Below, piece by piece: positions 26,161 through 37,532 of a stretch of 64,000 bases of DNA. Source of the DNA: Hofstenia miamia (lineage: Eukaryota > Xenacoelomorpha > Acoela); assembly GCA_004352715.1 (NCBI GenBank), contig SCFE01000098.1, forward strand, positions 390,753-454,752. Direction: 5' to 3'. The translations under genes were made by a program, and so were the position numbers. Within the stretch, counting starts at the first letter, position 1. Each line of letters opens with the position of its first letter. The notes beneath the pieces were generated by a model that saw only the letters and a program-made list of their open reading frames with translations, made no database searches and had not been told where the DNA came from.

Positions 26161-26520
26161 CTATTTAAGAAGAAAAATTCTTCGTGAAAGCACTTTCATC
26201 ATGTTATTCGCATGCAAATTCCATTTCAGGTCTTCACTTATTGTCACACCTAAGAGTTTGAGATTTGAAACTTGAGGTAAATCAAAATGTCGGTAAAGTT
26301 GCAGTTTCCGCCTAGAAATTACAAGTTCTTTGGATTTTCTCAAGTTAGGCATCATGCAGTTTGCAGGCACCAGCTTGTAACTGTAGACAGTTCAGTGTTT
26401 ACATTGTGTGCCACGATTCATGAGAACAATCGCTGTGAGATCATCGGCAAATTTAACGATTTCGTTTGAACTGCGTTAGGGAACAGGATCAGCAGTGTAA
26501 AGTACAAATATTCAGTTACC
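26161..26520 (-). pseudogene. LINE reverse-transcriptase fragment (CR1/Jockey-like)
   Basis: On the minus strand a decayed frame reads EIVKFADDLTAIVLMNRGTQ, where FADD (26440-26451) stands at the catalytic YADD position of non-LTR reverse transcriptases. After a stop and frame change come NLRKSKELVISRRK and then VSNLKLLGVTISEDLKWNLH, the palm/thumb signature (KLLGVxIsxDLxWxxH) common in CR1-like LINEs. The fragment ends at about 26161. No endonuclease or ORF1 is visible. It is a 5'-truncated, internally broken relic, and the exact clade is uncertain. Confidence 0.75.
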
Positions 26521-27690
26521 CAAAACTGATCCCTGTGACAGAAGTATATTTAGATGGCAGGTGTATGCTAAGTTTCCAACTATTGAAAATTGAAATAAAC
26601 GAGTAAATATATAAATTAACATTTTTATGAATCTAAACAGCTTACGGCTTTTGTTTGAAATTGCATTCCATTATTTGAACATTTTTATTTAAGAGGCGTT
26701 CTTCGCAAATTTAAATCAAAAATCAATTATATAAAATAGAAATGAGATGTTGATTTTTCAATTTGACTTCAAATAATGGTTGAAGCACGTATCATTAAAA
26801 AATTCCTTTAGATACACAAATGATATTAACACAATAATGCTCAGACATAGAAGTCAATTAATTAAGAGAAGAGGGCATTGTAGAGCAAAGTAGAGGAGAA
26901 TTTAATTACAACCAGATGCTCCTACCGCTACTAAGCTTTAAGGAAAATAGATTTCTGGGATTTAAAAAATTTAGTGTATTTCATTGTATGATAGTTTATG
27001 GAGAAAAAGAGCATTTAATTGTAATGAAATACTTAGCTCCTTCTAAGTCGAGATATTTTGCGTCGAGTCGAGTTAGTCGTAGTTTAGAAAATGGTTTACA
27101 ATCATGAAATTATATATATTTTTTTTAATTAGGCAAATTTGCAATACAGTAATAGAAGATGAAATCAACACAACTCGAGTTGACTTGACTCGAAAGCTGT
27201 TAATTACTAAATTTTTTACTACATGCTGAGCCATAGAAAATGTATATTTTAAAATGAGGTACATCCATAGGCATTTCCAATTTGTCCTTGGTGTGACAAG
27301 GTATTTTTTGAAGAGGAAAAAAGTCTTTCAATACATAAGTATACCAAGTGCTGTGATATTGTAAATGGGATTTCTACAATATATAAAGTACAACTGGGAT
27401 GATTATAATTTCTTGAAAATTTATTTAAACTACTTTTTCTCAATATCATCAGCAATGAAACTACCCTATATAGAATGTTGTGACTTAAATATGTGTGCTT
27501 GCACTTTGTCAATTGGTTAATATCTGATAAAAAAATATTACAAAATGGCATTTGACCAATCTTAAAAAATTATATTTATATTATATTATAAATCTGTTAA
27601 TCGATGCAATAAATATTTTTCGATTAAGCAGACGAGTTATGGTGACAGATTTAGTAGAACCATTTGTCACTGAAGGAGAAATATATGCAT
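26521..27690. other. No recognisable gene
   Basis: AT-rich, with short frames only. Nothing recognised. Confidence 0.4.
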
Positions 27691-27697
27691 ACTGAAT

Positions 27698-27753
27698 ATT
27701 AATATATATATATATATATTACTGAATATTAATGAATATATATATATATATAT
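27698..27753. repeat. TA microsatellites ending at a single-N joint
   Basis: Two TA runs separated by a repeated gaatattaat word, ending at N 27754. The sequence after the N is an exact copy of sequence at 34530, so the joint is suspect. Confidence 0.75.
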
Positions 27754-27754
27754 N

Positions 27755-27936
27755 TCAAATCTTGATTTTTTGTTAATATTGCATGCAACAGTTGGGAACA
27801 AAGATATAAAGATATAATCAAAGTTAACGGTGATGTTTTGCAAAAAATATTACAGATACTGACTTGTAATAATAAAACCAAATTTTTCAACAATATAATA
27901 TACTTTTGCTTTAGTTTTAATTTCTCTTTTGTTCAC

Positions 27937-27954
<18 letters not shown>
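27755..27954 (+). repeat. TA-flanked repeat family, copy A (partial)
   Basis: About 200 bp that appear identical to 34530-34730, running from tcaaatcttgattttttg to ttttgttcac and then into a TA tract. Identity over the whole length next to a single-N joint suggests either a very recent copy or an assembly duplicate of copy C. Confidence 0.8.
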
Positions 27955-27967
<13 letters not shown>

Positions 27968-27976
27968 ATATATATG
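27939..27976. repeat. TA/GTATA microsatellite
   Basis: TA run with interspersed gtatatatgtata steps at the end of copy A of the repeat family. Confidence 0.85.
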
Positions 27977-28745
27977 TAAAGCTACATTGGATTTTTACTT
28001 AACTTGGTCTGCCTGAAAAGCTGCAAAATAACTTGTTATTTCGGATTACCTTTAACCAGAAGTGAAAAAGACTAGGCATAGCTCCAGCTGAGAATTTCAA
28101 GGACCAGCCTGGAACAGCATTCCAATTAGATTCTTTGAGTAATTGAATAATTTGCACAAAGCTTTGCTTAGGTAAAATTTATGTTGCCTATCAGGTCTCT
28201 GTCAGTCATTTAACATAATATGTACTCTACATAAAAAATCGATATATCAAAGAATTTTTTTTGTAAATTGAATAAGATATACACAGTGATACAAATACCG
28301 TTGGATTTTGATTACTATTTTTTTTACTTTGGACTTTGTTACGTTTTCTAAAATTTGGTTAACTTTTCAAACGAAATATTAAGACTGGGGTTAGAGGTTC
28401 GGTTTGACCCTATGGTTTAGTGCTTTATAGAATTTGAAAGTTCTAGTCCTGTTCTAAATGAGTTTGCAATCAAGGTTGCCATGGTTCAAACACAGGGCGA
28501 GCACTGGTCGGCTGAATATGGTCAACTTTACCCAACTAGAAATAATTAGAAAACATTCTAACAAAAATTCTAAGTAATTTTCAAGAACCTCCCAAGTAAT
28601 TCCATTATTTTTTCATCCTCGGTTAAAGGACATTGCTCTTTAATCTAATTCGAAGTCTCACCGACAGAATAGGGTCTACCTTACCATCCTTAAAATAACC
28701 CCAAATTGACATATTGTTTAATTACATAGCTATTGCACTATATGC

Positions 28746-28779
<34 letters not shown>

Positions 28780-29572
28780 TATATATAAAGCATGTTTATA
28801 ATATAATTTAGACTATTTCTGATAGCATACTATGCATATATTCATCCAATTTTTGGATTTGGGTATGACCATTGAATTTCGGAAGTTTTAGGGTTTATTG
28901 GAATTAGGTTGTAGCATTAGTACTAATAGGCTCCCAAAAAATGTCTTGCCTACCAGCAGGATATGATCTAATGTGAAACGTTAACTTGAACCAATGTGGA
29001 AAAAGCAACTAAACCTTGGAAGGAGTAACTATCATTGGGTCTAACCCTAACTCTAAATCGAAGAAAGTATTAGTCCCGGGGCTTAGCTTTTTGCATTTCT
29101 CCATGTTAGTATGCATCCTGTTCCAAAATTCTGGTTTCCAAGCTTTATCTAATATAGTTGGGGTGTCAGATGGGAATTCGTTACTTTTTTCAGAAGCTTG
29201 GTTACTTTTTCCATCCAAGCCTCAAATCCCCTTGGAAAACGTACTAAAAACCTGACATTTTTGACCCTATATGAATCGGGAGATGCAACTCTTGGTTTCA
29301 TGATTCATGTAGATTTGGATGAACCATTCATGACTTTCATACAGCAAATATTTTCCTTAAAGATGAAAAAAATTATTTTATTCGTTTTTCCATGATTGCC
29401 ACAAACACATTGCAAATTAAAAAAATTACTTTGAAATTTTTTAAGTGCGTTATATGGAATTGCTTTTCCTGAACAACACTTCTCTTCAATGGTAAAAAAT
29501 GACCGTACCGTTTTTGAAAAAATTGTACTATTGGGGTAAAATAGACAAATATCAAAAACTGATGATGCCAAT
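27977..29572. other. No recognisable gene
   Basis: AT-rich, with a TA run at 28749-28777 flanked by short complementary words (atgctt / aagcat). Reading frames at 29016-29571 overlap on both strands and have no recognisable domains. Confidence 0.4.
28749..28777. repeat. (TA)n microsatellite
   Basis: Pure AT run of about 29 bases. Confidence 0.9.
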
Positions 29573-29920
29573 AGTGAACAAAATGTTGAAAAATTGGGTT
29601 TTATTTTTACAAGTTAGCATTAGTATCTGTAATTATGTTTTTGCAAAACATCACCTTTTAATTTGATCATGTCTTTATATCTTTGTTCCAAACTGTTGAA
29701 TGCAATAGTAACAAAAAATCAATTTTGGATACATTGTTAATTCAAACATTTGTAATGCATTTGATCATAATAAAACAATTTTTCATAAAAGTTTTTCTAT
29801 ATATACTCATATAACCAATAATATGTAAATTGAATCCAATCGCAAAAATATACTGAAGTACACAGTTTTTAATGGGATTTTTCATATTTTTTTGAATATT
29901 GACTGGTGTTGTTCCACTAG

Positions 29921-29925
<5 letters not shown>
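29573..29925 (-). repeat. TA-flanked repeat family, copy B (inverted, diverged)
   Basis: The reverse complement matches copy C (34329-34730) along its length, including the gtgaacaaaa end, the aaagatataaagacatgatc centre and the cattaaaaactgtgtac end. It runs into a TA tract at 29925-29952. Divergence is far higher than between copies A and C, so this is a genuine old family member. Confidence 0.75.

Positions 29926-29952
<27 letters not shown>
29925..29952. repeat. (TA)n microsatellite
   Basis: AT run directly adjoining the end of repeat copy B. Confidence 0.9.
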
Positions 29953-29955
<3 letters not shown>

Positions 29956-32900
29956 TATCTGCTTTGAATTCTCAAATATATGCCAATTCATTTTGAGGTT
30001 TGTTATCAATTACTATGCGAACAATTTCATTGCTTGTATAAATTAACATCGAAGTATTGTCTGAAATAATTTGCTTCAACAAATCATTAGAAATTAATTA
30101 CCTGAAATTGTTTTTAACTGGTCAGTGGAGAATCAGTCACAAGAGATGTTTGATTGACAAATGAGTTGTCATACTTTTAATGTGAGATTCATCCAAAGTT
30201 CCCTGAAAGGCAGTTACAATAGCAGTTCTATTAATATTTAATTTACAAATCCATTAACAATTGTGGAATTCGCTTTTAATGGGAGCAGATTTTTTTTAAA
30301 GTATTTTATCCAATTTACTAATATAAACAAATAAAAATTGTTCTAATAAATGTCTATACATTTTTTAAAAAGCATCTCCCTTTTAATATTTAACGCAATA
30401 AGTAACTGTAAATTTCTTGCGCATTCAGCTGTGGCAACGACGTAATTCATTCAAAAGAATTTCGCCTACTACTGACTAAAGAAGATGTGCATTTAATAGT
30501 CTCATTAAAATACTTTCAACTATTAGTGAAATGATAATATACTGAAAAGTAAAAGGATGACAATATTAAACTTCAAACTTGAGTTACATCCTATGAAAAT
30601 CTTAAGCGCTTCCTTACTTTTTTTCTAAAATGAGAATTTCTTCTAATTTCACATTAGTCATATTTGCCTTTGGGTGTACTTTACAATGGATAATTTTTCT
30701 TATCATAACCTAAAAAATATATTATAATGGACGTTGCAAATATGCTACTCAGATAACATATAATGTTTGCATCTAGCAAGTTTATATCAATATTTCATAT
30801 TTTAGCATTTCACTATGTGATAATTAGAGTCGACATGGATTTCTTATGAAAAATTTCTTCAGGTTTTAGGAAAATATGATGTCGTACAAATGACTTTGAA
30901 GTAAATGAAGGACAAGTCAATGACTGCCAGCTCTCTCTTTTGCACAGCGGTCCTAATCTTAATCCAGTTGAAAATGGCTGATTTTTAGTCTTGCTAAACT
31001 CTATTTTTCATGAATACATACATTTCTGGATAAAGTGCATAAGTGGTAGATCTACATGTAGTCGAAATAGTATTTAGTTCATAGATGAACATTTACGTAT
31101 ATGTCTTTACAATCCCTTCAAGCAGATCTTTTAAATTTTAAACAGCTAAAGATAGTTAAAATCTCTTGTAATTACAGATATATTGTTCAGGTAGTAGTTG
31201 ATTAAAATGCCTCGATATTCTCAAAATTTCAAACAAATCATTGGGATGCATTTTACAAAAAAACAAAGGTCTTCCTTAGCGAGATACACCAAGTTCAGTC
31301 CATCAAAAAGCTCGCTCAAAACTGGAAGAAAGGTCTTTAGTTGCAGCATCTTCACCTTTTATGACTCCAGAGAACTAAAAAAGAAGGCGCAAATGTTCTC
31401 AAATGTATCGAATGATTCAATCAAATATTATCTGATCCGAAATTGATTACATTGAAGAATTTCTGTGCCGATGTCGAAACAAACTTTAATTAATTCATAT
31501 TAAAGCACACTTTCTTTCTGCCGAACAAAATTGAAGCAATCTTTTTTGGATTTGAAAGTGCAGTCCTCATGGATGACTAAGATTAAGCTTAATCAACGAA
31601 GGAGACATTATCAGGAGTGGATGCCGAAATATTTTTTTGATGAAGCCCAAGGTAAAATAAAATTTATAATTATATATCACAAATCAACAAATAAAAGAAT
31701 CATATTTATGTGGTGTTATACTATAAGAAACATTTATTGAAACCAATTTTTAAAAATTATTGCCAACATTGGTTCTTTCGCAAAATTTACTTGAGAACGA
31801 AAGAATCTGAAAAGCTGGATATGATATATTGAGAGCGGGAGGCCTGGAAAAATCTTAAATTGAGAGATTTCCCAATCAATGTGGAGGTGTTGGCGGGCCT
31901 GTAATCACATAGAAATACTGTTTGTTTCTTATTTTGAAAATGTATCTCAATTAAATATTGGGGCATATCGGATATGTATTCTTCTACGTCTAGAGCACAA
32001 AAAGTATGTGTTTTATTTATTGCATTTTTCTTAAGTTTTTATAGCATATTGCAATCAAATGCCTAAATTTCCTAAGTGTCTTCCTGTTCCAGCCCATCTT
32101 TCACGTGAAATATCTTTGGACTTACTTACATTCAGCTCTTGATTAAGCTTTCATGCATGGTTGTACTTGCTCATTTTGAAAATTTTAAGTGTGTGCTAGC
32201 AATCAGAACTTTGCTAATCTTTGTCTTTGTATTAACTGGGGTTATACATACATTTATAATGACTCTGATTAATTTTAAATTGTATTTTTTCAGATTTTTT
32301 CTATTTTTTCATTATTTAGGTTAAATTAGACTTCCTAAATCTTGTTTTAAAAAAGGTAACTTGCTTAAACCAGTCCCAAGAATTTGAAGCAGATTGAAAC
32401 GCCATAAGAAAATTTAGACTCACATACAAAAGTCATGGCGTAATAAAATACTCTCTACTTCATCATCATAAACGTATAATGGACCCATTTTTTGTTCCAC
32501 GTATTTAAACAAGCTAAGTGTTTTTAAGTACACATTTTTTAGGGTCTCTCCTTCTTTTGATTTATCTCAAATTTTTAAAAAATGGTAGTTGATCAATCTT
32601 GTTTAAAGCTTTTAATTCACAGACGCATATGCTCTAGCGGAGTATGATATGTAAAAATAGCTCAGTATCCTGTTTTGGAATAGTAGTTTGGCGATGATAA
32701 TATTGGCGTTTACTACAACTTTGTAGGAAACGCAATGACGTGGTGATAGTTTCGCTGAAATTGCTATTGGCGATCGACCCTAGAAGCAAAATACTTCCTT
32801 CGGATCATTCCTTGCAAATTTTGCTCTGGGTCAAAATATTACAAATTAAAACAAATCCGGGCTTTCTCGAGGCCATAAATAGTGGGCTGTCGCTGGCAAA

Positions 32901-33940
32901 GACCTTAGAAAGCAATACATTCTATGCTTATTAAAAAGATTGCATAACCCTAAATAACCCAGGAATTTCTTACAATTTGTGATGGTTTCTATAATAAATT
33001 TTTTAACGTTCATGATAGAGACTTCTTATTTTGCCTAAAAAACGTCATTCACTCTTCATTTTACGATTTTATAGTAATTCTATGCAGGCCTATTTTATAT
33101 ACAAAAAAGAATGTCAGTTTTTAAAGTCATGTTGTGAAATTGCAGTAAGTTTACTATTTATTTATAGTGTATTAGTGCTTGATGCTGCCTTTACCGTATA
33201 TTCCATAAGCTTAATAGGCTTCTAATCTGCTTGATTTTACCTAGAAACCTCAATGTACCAATAAGTATTCTTTAGCTTTTGGATAAAACACTAGTGTATC
33301 ATAAAGCTCTAGATAGATGCTTGTATCAAAACTTTGATTTAAAGCCAACCAGATGACCAATTATTTCCGGTTAATCACAAAACTTGTTTAAAATGAGGCC
33401 AATTATCTGGTAATAGCAAATCCGTCTTTGCCTTAAAGCTTAGCATTTTTCTAATTGCAATGTTTTGATGGCAAATTTTTGCGTTAGGTATCTAATTCTT
33501 CCAGGCAGTTGAAGTCAGTGAAGATCATTTATGAATTCCATGTGTGCATTTGACATAGGATGTTTTCTAGTGGTCCTTATAATATCATTTTACCATTTGT
33601 TCTTGATGAAAGAAATGCAATATGCTCCACTAGAGTTAAAATTCCTCAACAATAATCACATTGCAATGTGTTTGAATCATCATGCCTATTAAGCCACAAA
33701 TCTACCAATAATATGTGGAATTGTAGGAAGTTTTGAAACTAATTTAATGGCATTTCAACTGTTAGGCCTAATTTGTGATTTAGTCACTTTTAAGTAGGTG
33801 CAGTCCTAGAATGCTTTCAATGGATTGTGGTTCAAATACTTTTTATATTATTACATAAGTATTAGTTGAAATTTATGCAAAATCAAATATCTTTCAAAAA
33901 TTGTCATGATTTTTGAGATTATCCACAAAAATGTTAAGGT
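29953..33940. other. No recognisable gene
   Basis: Four kilobases of AT-rich sequence. Small frames at 31198-31446 and 31531-31740 have lysine/serine-rich protein-like sequence but no motif I can assign and no clear splice borders. I do not call them genes. Confidence 0.4.
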
Positions 33941-33961
33941 ATATATATATATATATATATA
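33940..33961. repeat. (TA)n microsatellite
   Basis: TA run followed by tgtgaacatgacagctaata, a word repeated at the edge of the gap at 36993. Confidence 0.85.
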
Positions 33962-34218
33962 TGTGAACATGACAGCTAATATTAGTCTTTTAGGGAAATT
34001 TTGAGTAACAGAAAACTTTGAAAATAAGGGTTTTTATCTTGTGAAAACCACTAAAAATTTATTTATATTTCAATATTTTCAAAAAGTATAGACAGTTTTG
34101 AAAATAAGAATATAATGTGAGGTACATAGAGATGGAAGAGGAGTGTGGACAGCAGTTACCTCTGTTTTGATAACAAATAAGATTATTAAAGAAACTTAGT
34201 ATATTTAACCTTTTTATG

Positions 34219-34288
34219 TAAAACTTAGATAAAGAGCATGACGAAATTTAATATAAAACTTAGATAAAGAGCATGACGAAATTTAATA
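34219..34288. repeat. Short direct tandem duplication, about 35-bp unit
   Basis: The unit aaaacttagataaagagcat followed by gacgaaatttaatat occurs twice in tandem. Confidence 0.85.
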
Positions 34289-34328
34289 TTTCATGAAAAA
34301 TTATATTATTAAACCTATTTTTATGCTN

Positions 34329-34713
34329 AGCATCTCTAATAAAATCAGTCAATAATCAAAAAATTCGAAAAATGCCATTAAAAACTGTGTATTTCAGTAC
34401 ATTATTGCGATTGGATTGAATTTTATGTCATTTACATCTTATTGGTTACATGAGTATATACAAAAGTTCTATGAAAAATTATTTTATTATGATCAGATGC
34501 ATTACAAGTGTTTTAATTAACAATGTATCAAATCTTGATTTTTTGTTAATATTGCATGCAACAGTTGGGAACAAAGATATAAAGATATAATCAAAGTTAA
34601 CGGTGATGTTTTGCAAAAAATATTACAGATACTGACTTGTAATAATAAAACCAAATTTTTCAACAATATAATATACTTTTGCTTTAGTTTTAATTTCTCT
34701 TTTGTTCACTATA

Positions 34714-34730
<17 letters not shown>
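34329..34730 (+). repeat. TA-flanked repeat family, copy C (fullest copy)
   Basis: It starts just after the single N at 34328, near cagtcaataatcaaaaaatt, and continues to ttttgttcac before a TA tract. Related copies are A (27755), B (29573, inverted) and the arms of the fold-back element at 34995-35660. It has no coding capacity. It looks like a MITE or decayed transposon fragment whose outer end abuts TA repeats. Confidence 0.75.
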
Positions 34731-34757
<27 letters not shown>

Positions 34758-34788
34758 ACTTGTTCTTTAGTTAAAAGGAACTTTGTAA

Positions 34789-34825
<37 letters not shown>

Positions 34826-34963
34826 NNNNNNNNNNNNNNNNNNNNNNNNNNNNNNNNNNNNNNNNNNNNNNNNNNNNNNNNNNNNNNNNNNNNNNNNNNN
34901 NNNNNNNNNNNNNNNNNNNNNNNNNNNNNNNNNNNNNNNNNNNNNNNNNNNNNNNNNNNNNNN

Positions 34964-34994
<31 letters not shown>
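34709..34994. repeat. (TA)n microsatellites with a 138-base gap
   Basis: TA tracts at about 34709-34757, 34797-34825 and 34964-34994 enclose N positions 34826-34963. Confidence 0.9.
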
Positions 34995-34996
<2 letters not shown>

Positions 34997-35657
34997 TATC
35001 AACAAAGAAAGTATTTCTAGTCAAATATAACCAGTCAATAATAAAAAATATGAAGAATTCGAAAGAATGTCATTAAAAACTGCGTATTTCAACATATTTT
35101 TGAAAGTTCATTTACCATAGTAATGTATCCTAGAAAATCTAGAGTGCATTGAAAATAGCCAATAAATTTTTAGAGTTTCAACATTATCAGTAAGCCTGTT
35201 GATGCCCTGGATAATTTATTTGGTGAAAGCTTTTGGGGCATATCGCCTCCTCCTCTATGTGATTGGTCATAATAGAAAACGTGAATGGATGAAATCTATA
35301 GCTATGGAAATAAGATGGCCAACAAGCAAAGAATAGCTTAAAGGAAGATAAATTAGAGCAAATATTGAATTAAACAGAGATAAAGAGTGGTACAGAAATG
35401 AATTCGACAGTTTGGAACATAATCATAGTGAAAATTGATGTTTTGCCAAAATATAATTACAAATCTAATGCTGACTTGTAATAATAAGACCAAATTTCTG
35501 CATACATACTCATATATTAATAATATGTTAATGATATAAAATTGAATTCGATCGCACTAATATGTTGAAATACACAGTTTTTAACAGTATTTTCCAAATT
35601 CTTCATATTTTCTTATTATTGATTGATTTTATTTGACTAGAAACTCCTTCTTTGGTG

Positions 35658-35660
<3 letters not shown>
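34995..35660. mobile_element. TA-flanked fold-back element built from the same repeat family
   Basis: The left arm (34995-35100) starts ctatcaacaaagaaagtatt. The right arm, reversed from 35660, starts atcaccaaagaaggagtttc. Both continue with ctagtcaaat, cagtcaataat or a close variant, and gttaaaaactg or cattaaaaactg, for about 110 bp. TA tracts adjoin both ends. The unique centre (35100-35430) has a short protein-like patch, KREWMKSIAMEIRWPTSKE, but no intact frame. It may be a deletion derivative of an autonomous TA-targeting element. Confidence 0.65.

Positions 35661-35692
<32 letters not shown>
35660..35692. repeat. (TA)n microsatellite
   Basis: AT run placed exactly between the fold-back element and the Tc1 left end. 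Confidence 0.9.
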
Positions 35693-35696
<4 letters not shown>

Positions 35697-36905
35697 GGCC
35701 AAAAAGTTTGGGAACAGTAACCTGTCTAAAGCGTGTTTTATGCTATTTCCTGGAAACTTCGTAAAATTCCTGGAATTCTCAATTTTTTCTTAGAATTTAC
35801 AACAGATTCATTTAGGCAATCAAATTAACACAACCTTAGATTTATACACAATACATTTTTACTGAAAAAGCACTATCATTATTGTTTGAAATATGGTCCG
35901 TGGTAGGGAAATTTCACCAACAAGGCGTGCTCAAATTCATATCTTGTACGAGGAGGCCTACAATTATCGCGCTATAGCTGTTAGAATGAGCGTGTCCGTA
36001 TCTTCAGTATCCAGAAGTGTTACTCGTTATCAGCATCGGCAAAAAAATTTCCTCTCACAAGCGGTTTGGAAGACCAAAAGTGACAACGCCTCAGACTGAC
36101 AGTCTCATTCACTGGTATGTCGTCAATCAACCATTCTCTTCATCTTCTGAAGTCAAAGGAAATCTAGGTGAATGTATCAACACACACCATTAGGCTTCGA
36201 TTGAATACTACCTTTGACCTTCCATTGTGCAAACCTGCAGCCAAACCCCGATTGTCTTCAAAGATTATTCGAGACCGGTTGTGCTTCTGCAGCCAATACC
36301 AACACTACAACCCTGAGATGTGGCATCAAGAAATGTTTAGTGACGAATCCAAGATTTGCCAGTTTACATCATACCGGCCACACGCTTGACGACCAAGAAA
36401 CCAAAGATTCACCACACGTTACATGCAACAAACTGTCCGCTCATCATTTTCTGTGATGATTTGGGGTGCTATAACTACGAATGGGCGTGCTGGTCTGCAT
36501 TTTTTTCCTCACAACTAGACAGTCACAGTCAAAGGCTATCTCAAAATAATTCAGGAGAAAGTTCCCATGTTCTGCAGCTTCGCGAAACACCTGTACTACA
36601 ACAAGATGGTGGTCCTTGCCACAGCGCCAAAGTTGTGAAACAGTGGATTGCATCACAAGACTTTCGCTGCTTGAGAACTGGCCAGACCTCAACGTCATAG
36701 AAAATTGCTGGAATCACATCAAAAATTGTCTGAGGAAGCGCCAATGCACATCAATCGACGATCTGAAGGAGCAAATTGAAGTGGTATGGTGCACAGAGAT
36801 TACTGATTATTATTGTAGCAAGCTGGTAGAGTCAATGTCAAATCGCATTTGGCCAATAATGGCGGACATACAAAATATTAGTGAGTTTTTCTGAATTAAC
36901 TATTT
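35693..36905 (+). mobile_element. Tc1-like transposon, 3' end not seen
   Basis: Directly after the TA tract is a Tc1-type terminal sequence, GTACTGGCCAAAAAGTTTGG, followed by GAACAG. A transposase pseudogene follows in the same orientation. The expected inverted copy of the terminus is absent before the TA tract and gap at 36943-37209. The right end is therefore lost, hidden in the gap, or scaffolded elsewhere. Confidence 0.75.
35893..36894 (+). pseudogene. Tc1-like (DD34E) transposase pseudogene
   Basis: The ATG at 35893 opens the HTH region (SPTRRAQIHILYEEAYNYRA then SVSSVSRSVTRYQ). The frame then shifts. The piece at 36168 holds the first catalytic aspartate in MFSDESKICQF, and a later frame has VMIWGAITTNG. 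The second aspartate is in LQQDGGPCHSAKVVKQW (36594-36644). After another shift the glutamate appears in WPDLNVIENCW, followed by a typical C-terminal tail to the TGA at 36892. All blocks of a Tc1 transposase are present in order over about 330 codons, but at least three frameshifts make it non-functional. Confidence 0.88.
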
Positions 36906-36942
36906 ACTTTCTAAACGGTGTTATCATATTGTTTCTACATTG

Positions 36943-36973
<31 letters not shown>

Positions 36974-37172
36974 ACATGACAGCTAATATTAGNNNNNNNN
37001 NNNNNNNNNNNNNNNNNNNNNNNNNNNNNNNNNNNNNNNNNNNNNNNNNNNNNNNNNNNNNNNNNNNNNNNNNNNNNNNNNNNNNNNNNNNNNNNNNNNN
37101 NNNNNNNNNNNNNNNNNNNNNNNNNNNNNNNNNNNNNNNNNNNNNNNNNNNNNNNNNNNNNNNNNNNNNNNN

Positions 37173-37209
<37 letters not shown>
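36943..37209. repeat. (TA)n microsatellite with a 180-base gap
   Basis: TA runs flank N positions 36993-37172. The last bases before the gap, gtgaacatgacagctaatat, repeat those after the TA run at 33962, which points to a misplaced contig end. Confidence 0.85.
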
Positions 37210-37214
<5 letters not shown>

Positions 37215-37463
37215 CACTGCATATTAAAAGCAGGTGTGGATTTCTACAGGGGTCAAGATCTATGGTAACATCCACTTTTGGGTACCAGACCCTGGTTAAA
37301 CATCCACAAAAATTTCTTGAAACACATGCTTGAGATATTTGAACACTATTTTAGTGCGCATAAATGCGATTTCTTCTTACAAGAAAAGTGCTTCTGAGAA
37401 GGCTTGATATAAGAATTACAGTACATATATGGATGCATTGGTAGATAGATATATGTAAACTAA

Positions 37464-37469
37464 TTTATT
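37464..37469 (-). promoter_or_regulatory. Poly(A) signal of the BPI-family gene
   Basis: AATAAA on the minus strand about 64 bp past the stop codon of the BPI-family gene. It is the nearest canonical hexamer. Confidence 0.6.
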
Positions 37470-37532
37470 TCTTTTTTTATTTGAACTAATTTACAAATTA
37501 AATTGTATATTTTAAAGAAAAGGTTTCGTAAT

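Noticed and set aside
29016-29571. Several overlapping frames of 60-90 codons on both strands
   Set aside because: They have no motif and no codon bias I can see, and overlapping frames on both strands are typical of random open stretches.
31198-31740. Two lysine-rich plus-strand frames starting MPRYSQNFKQIIGMHF and MKQSFLDLKVQ
   Set aside because: The first resembles a Tc1-type start only weakly. No HTH or catalytic block follows, so it was not annotated as a transposase.
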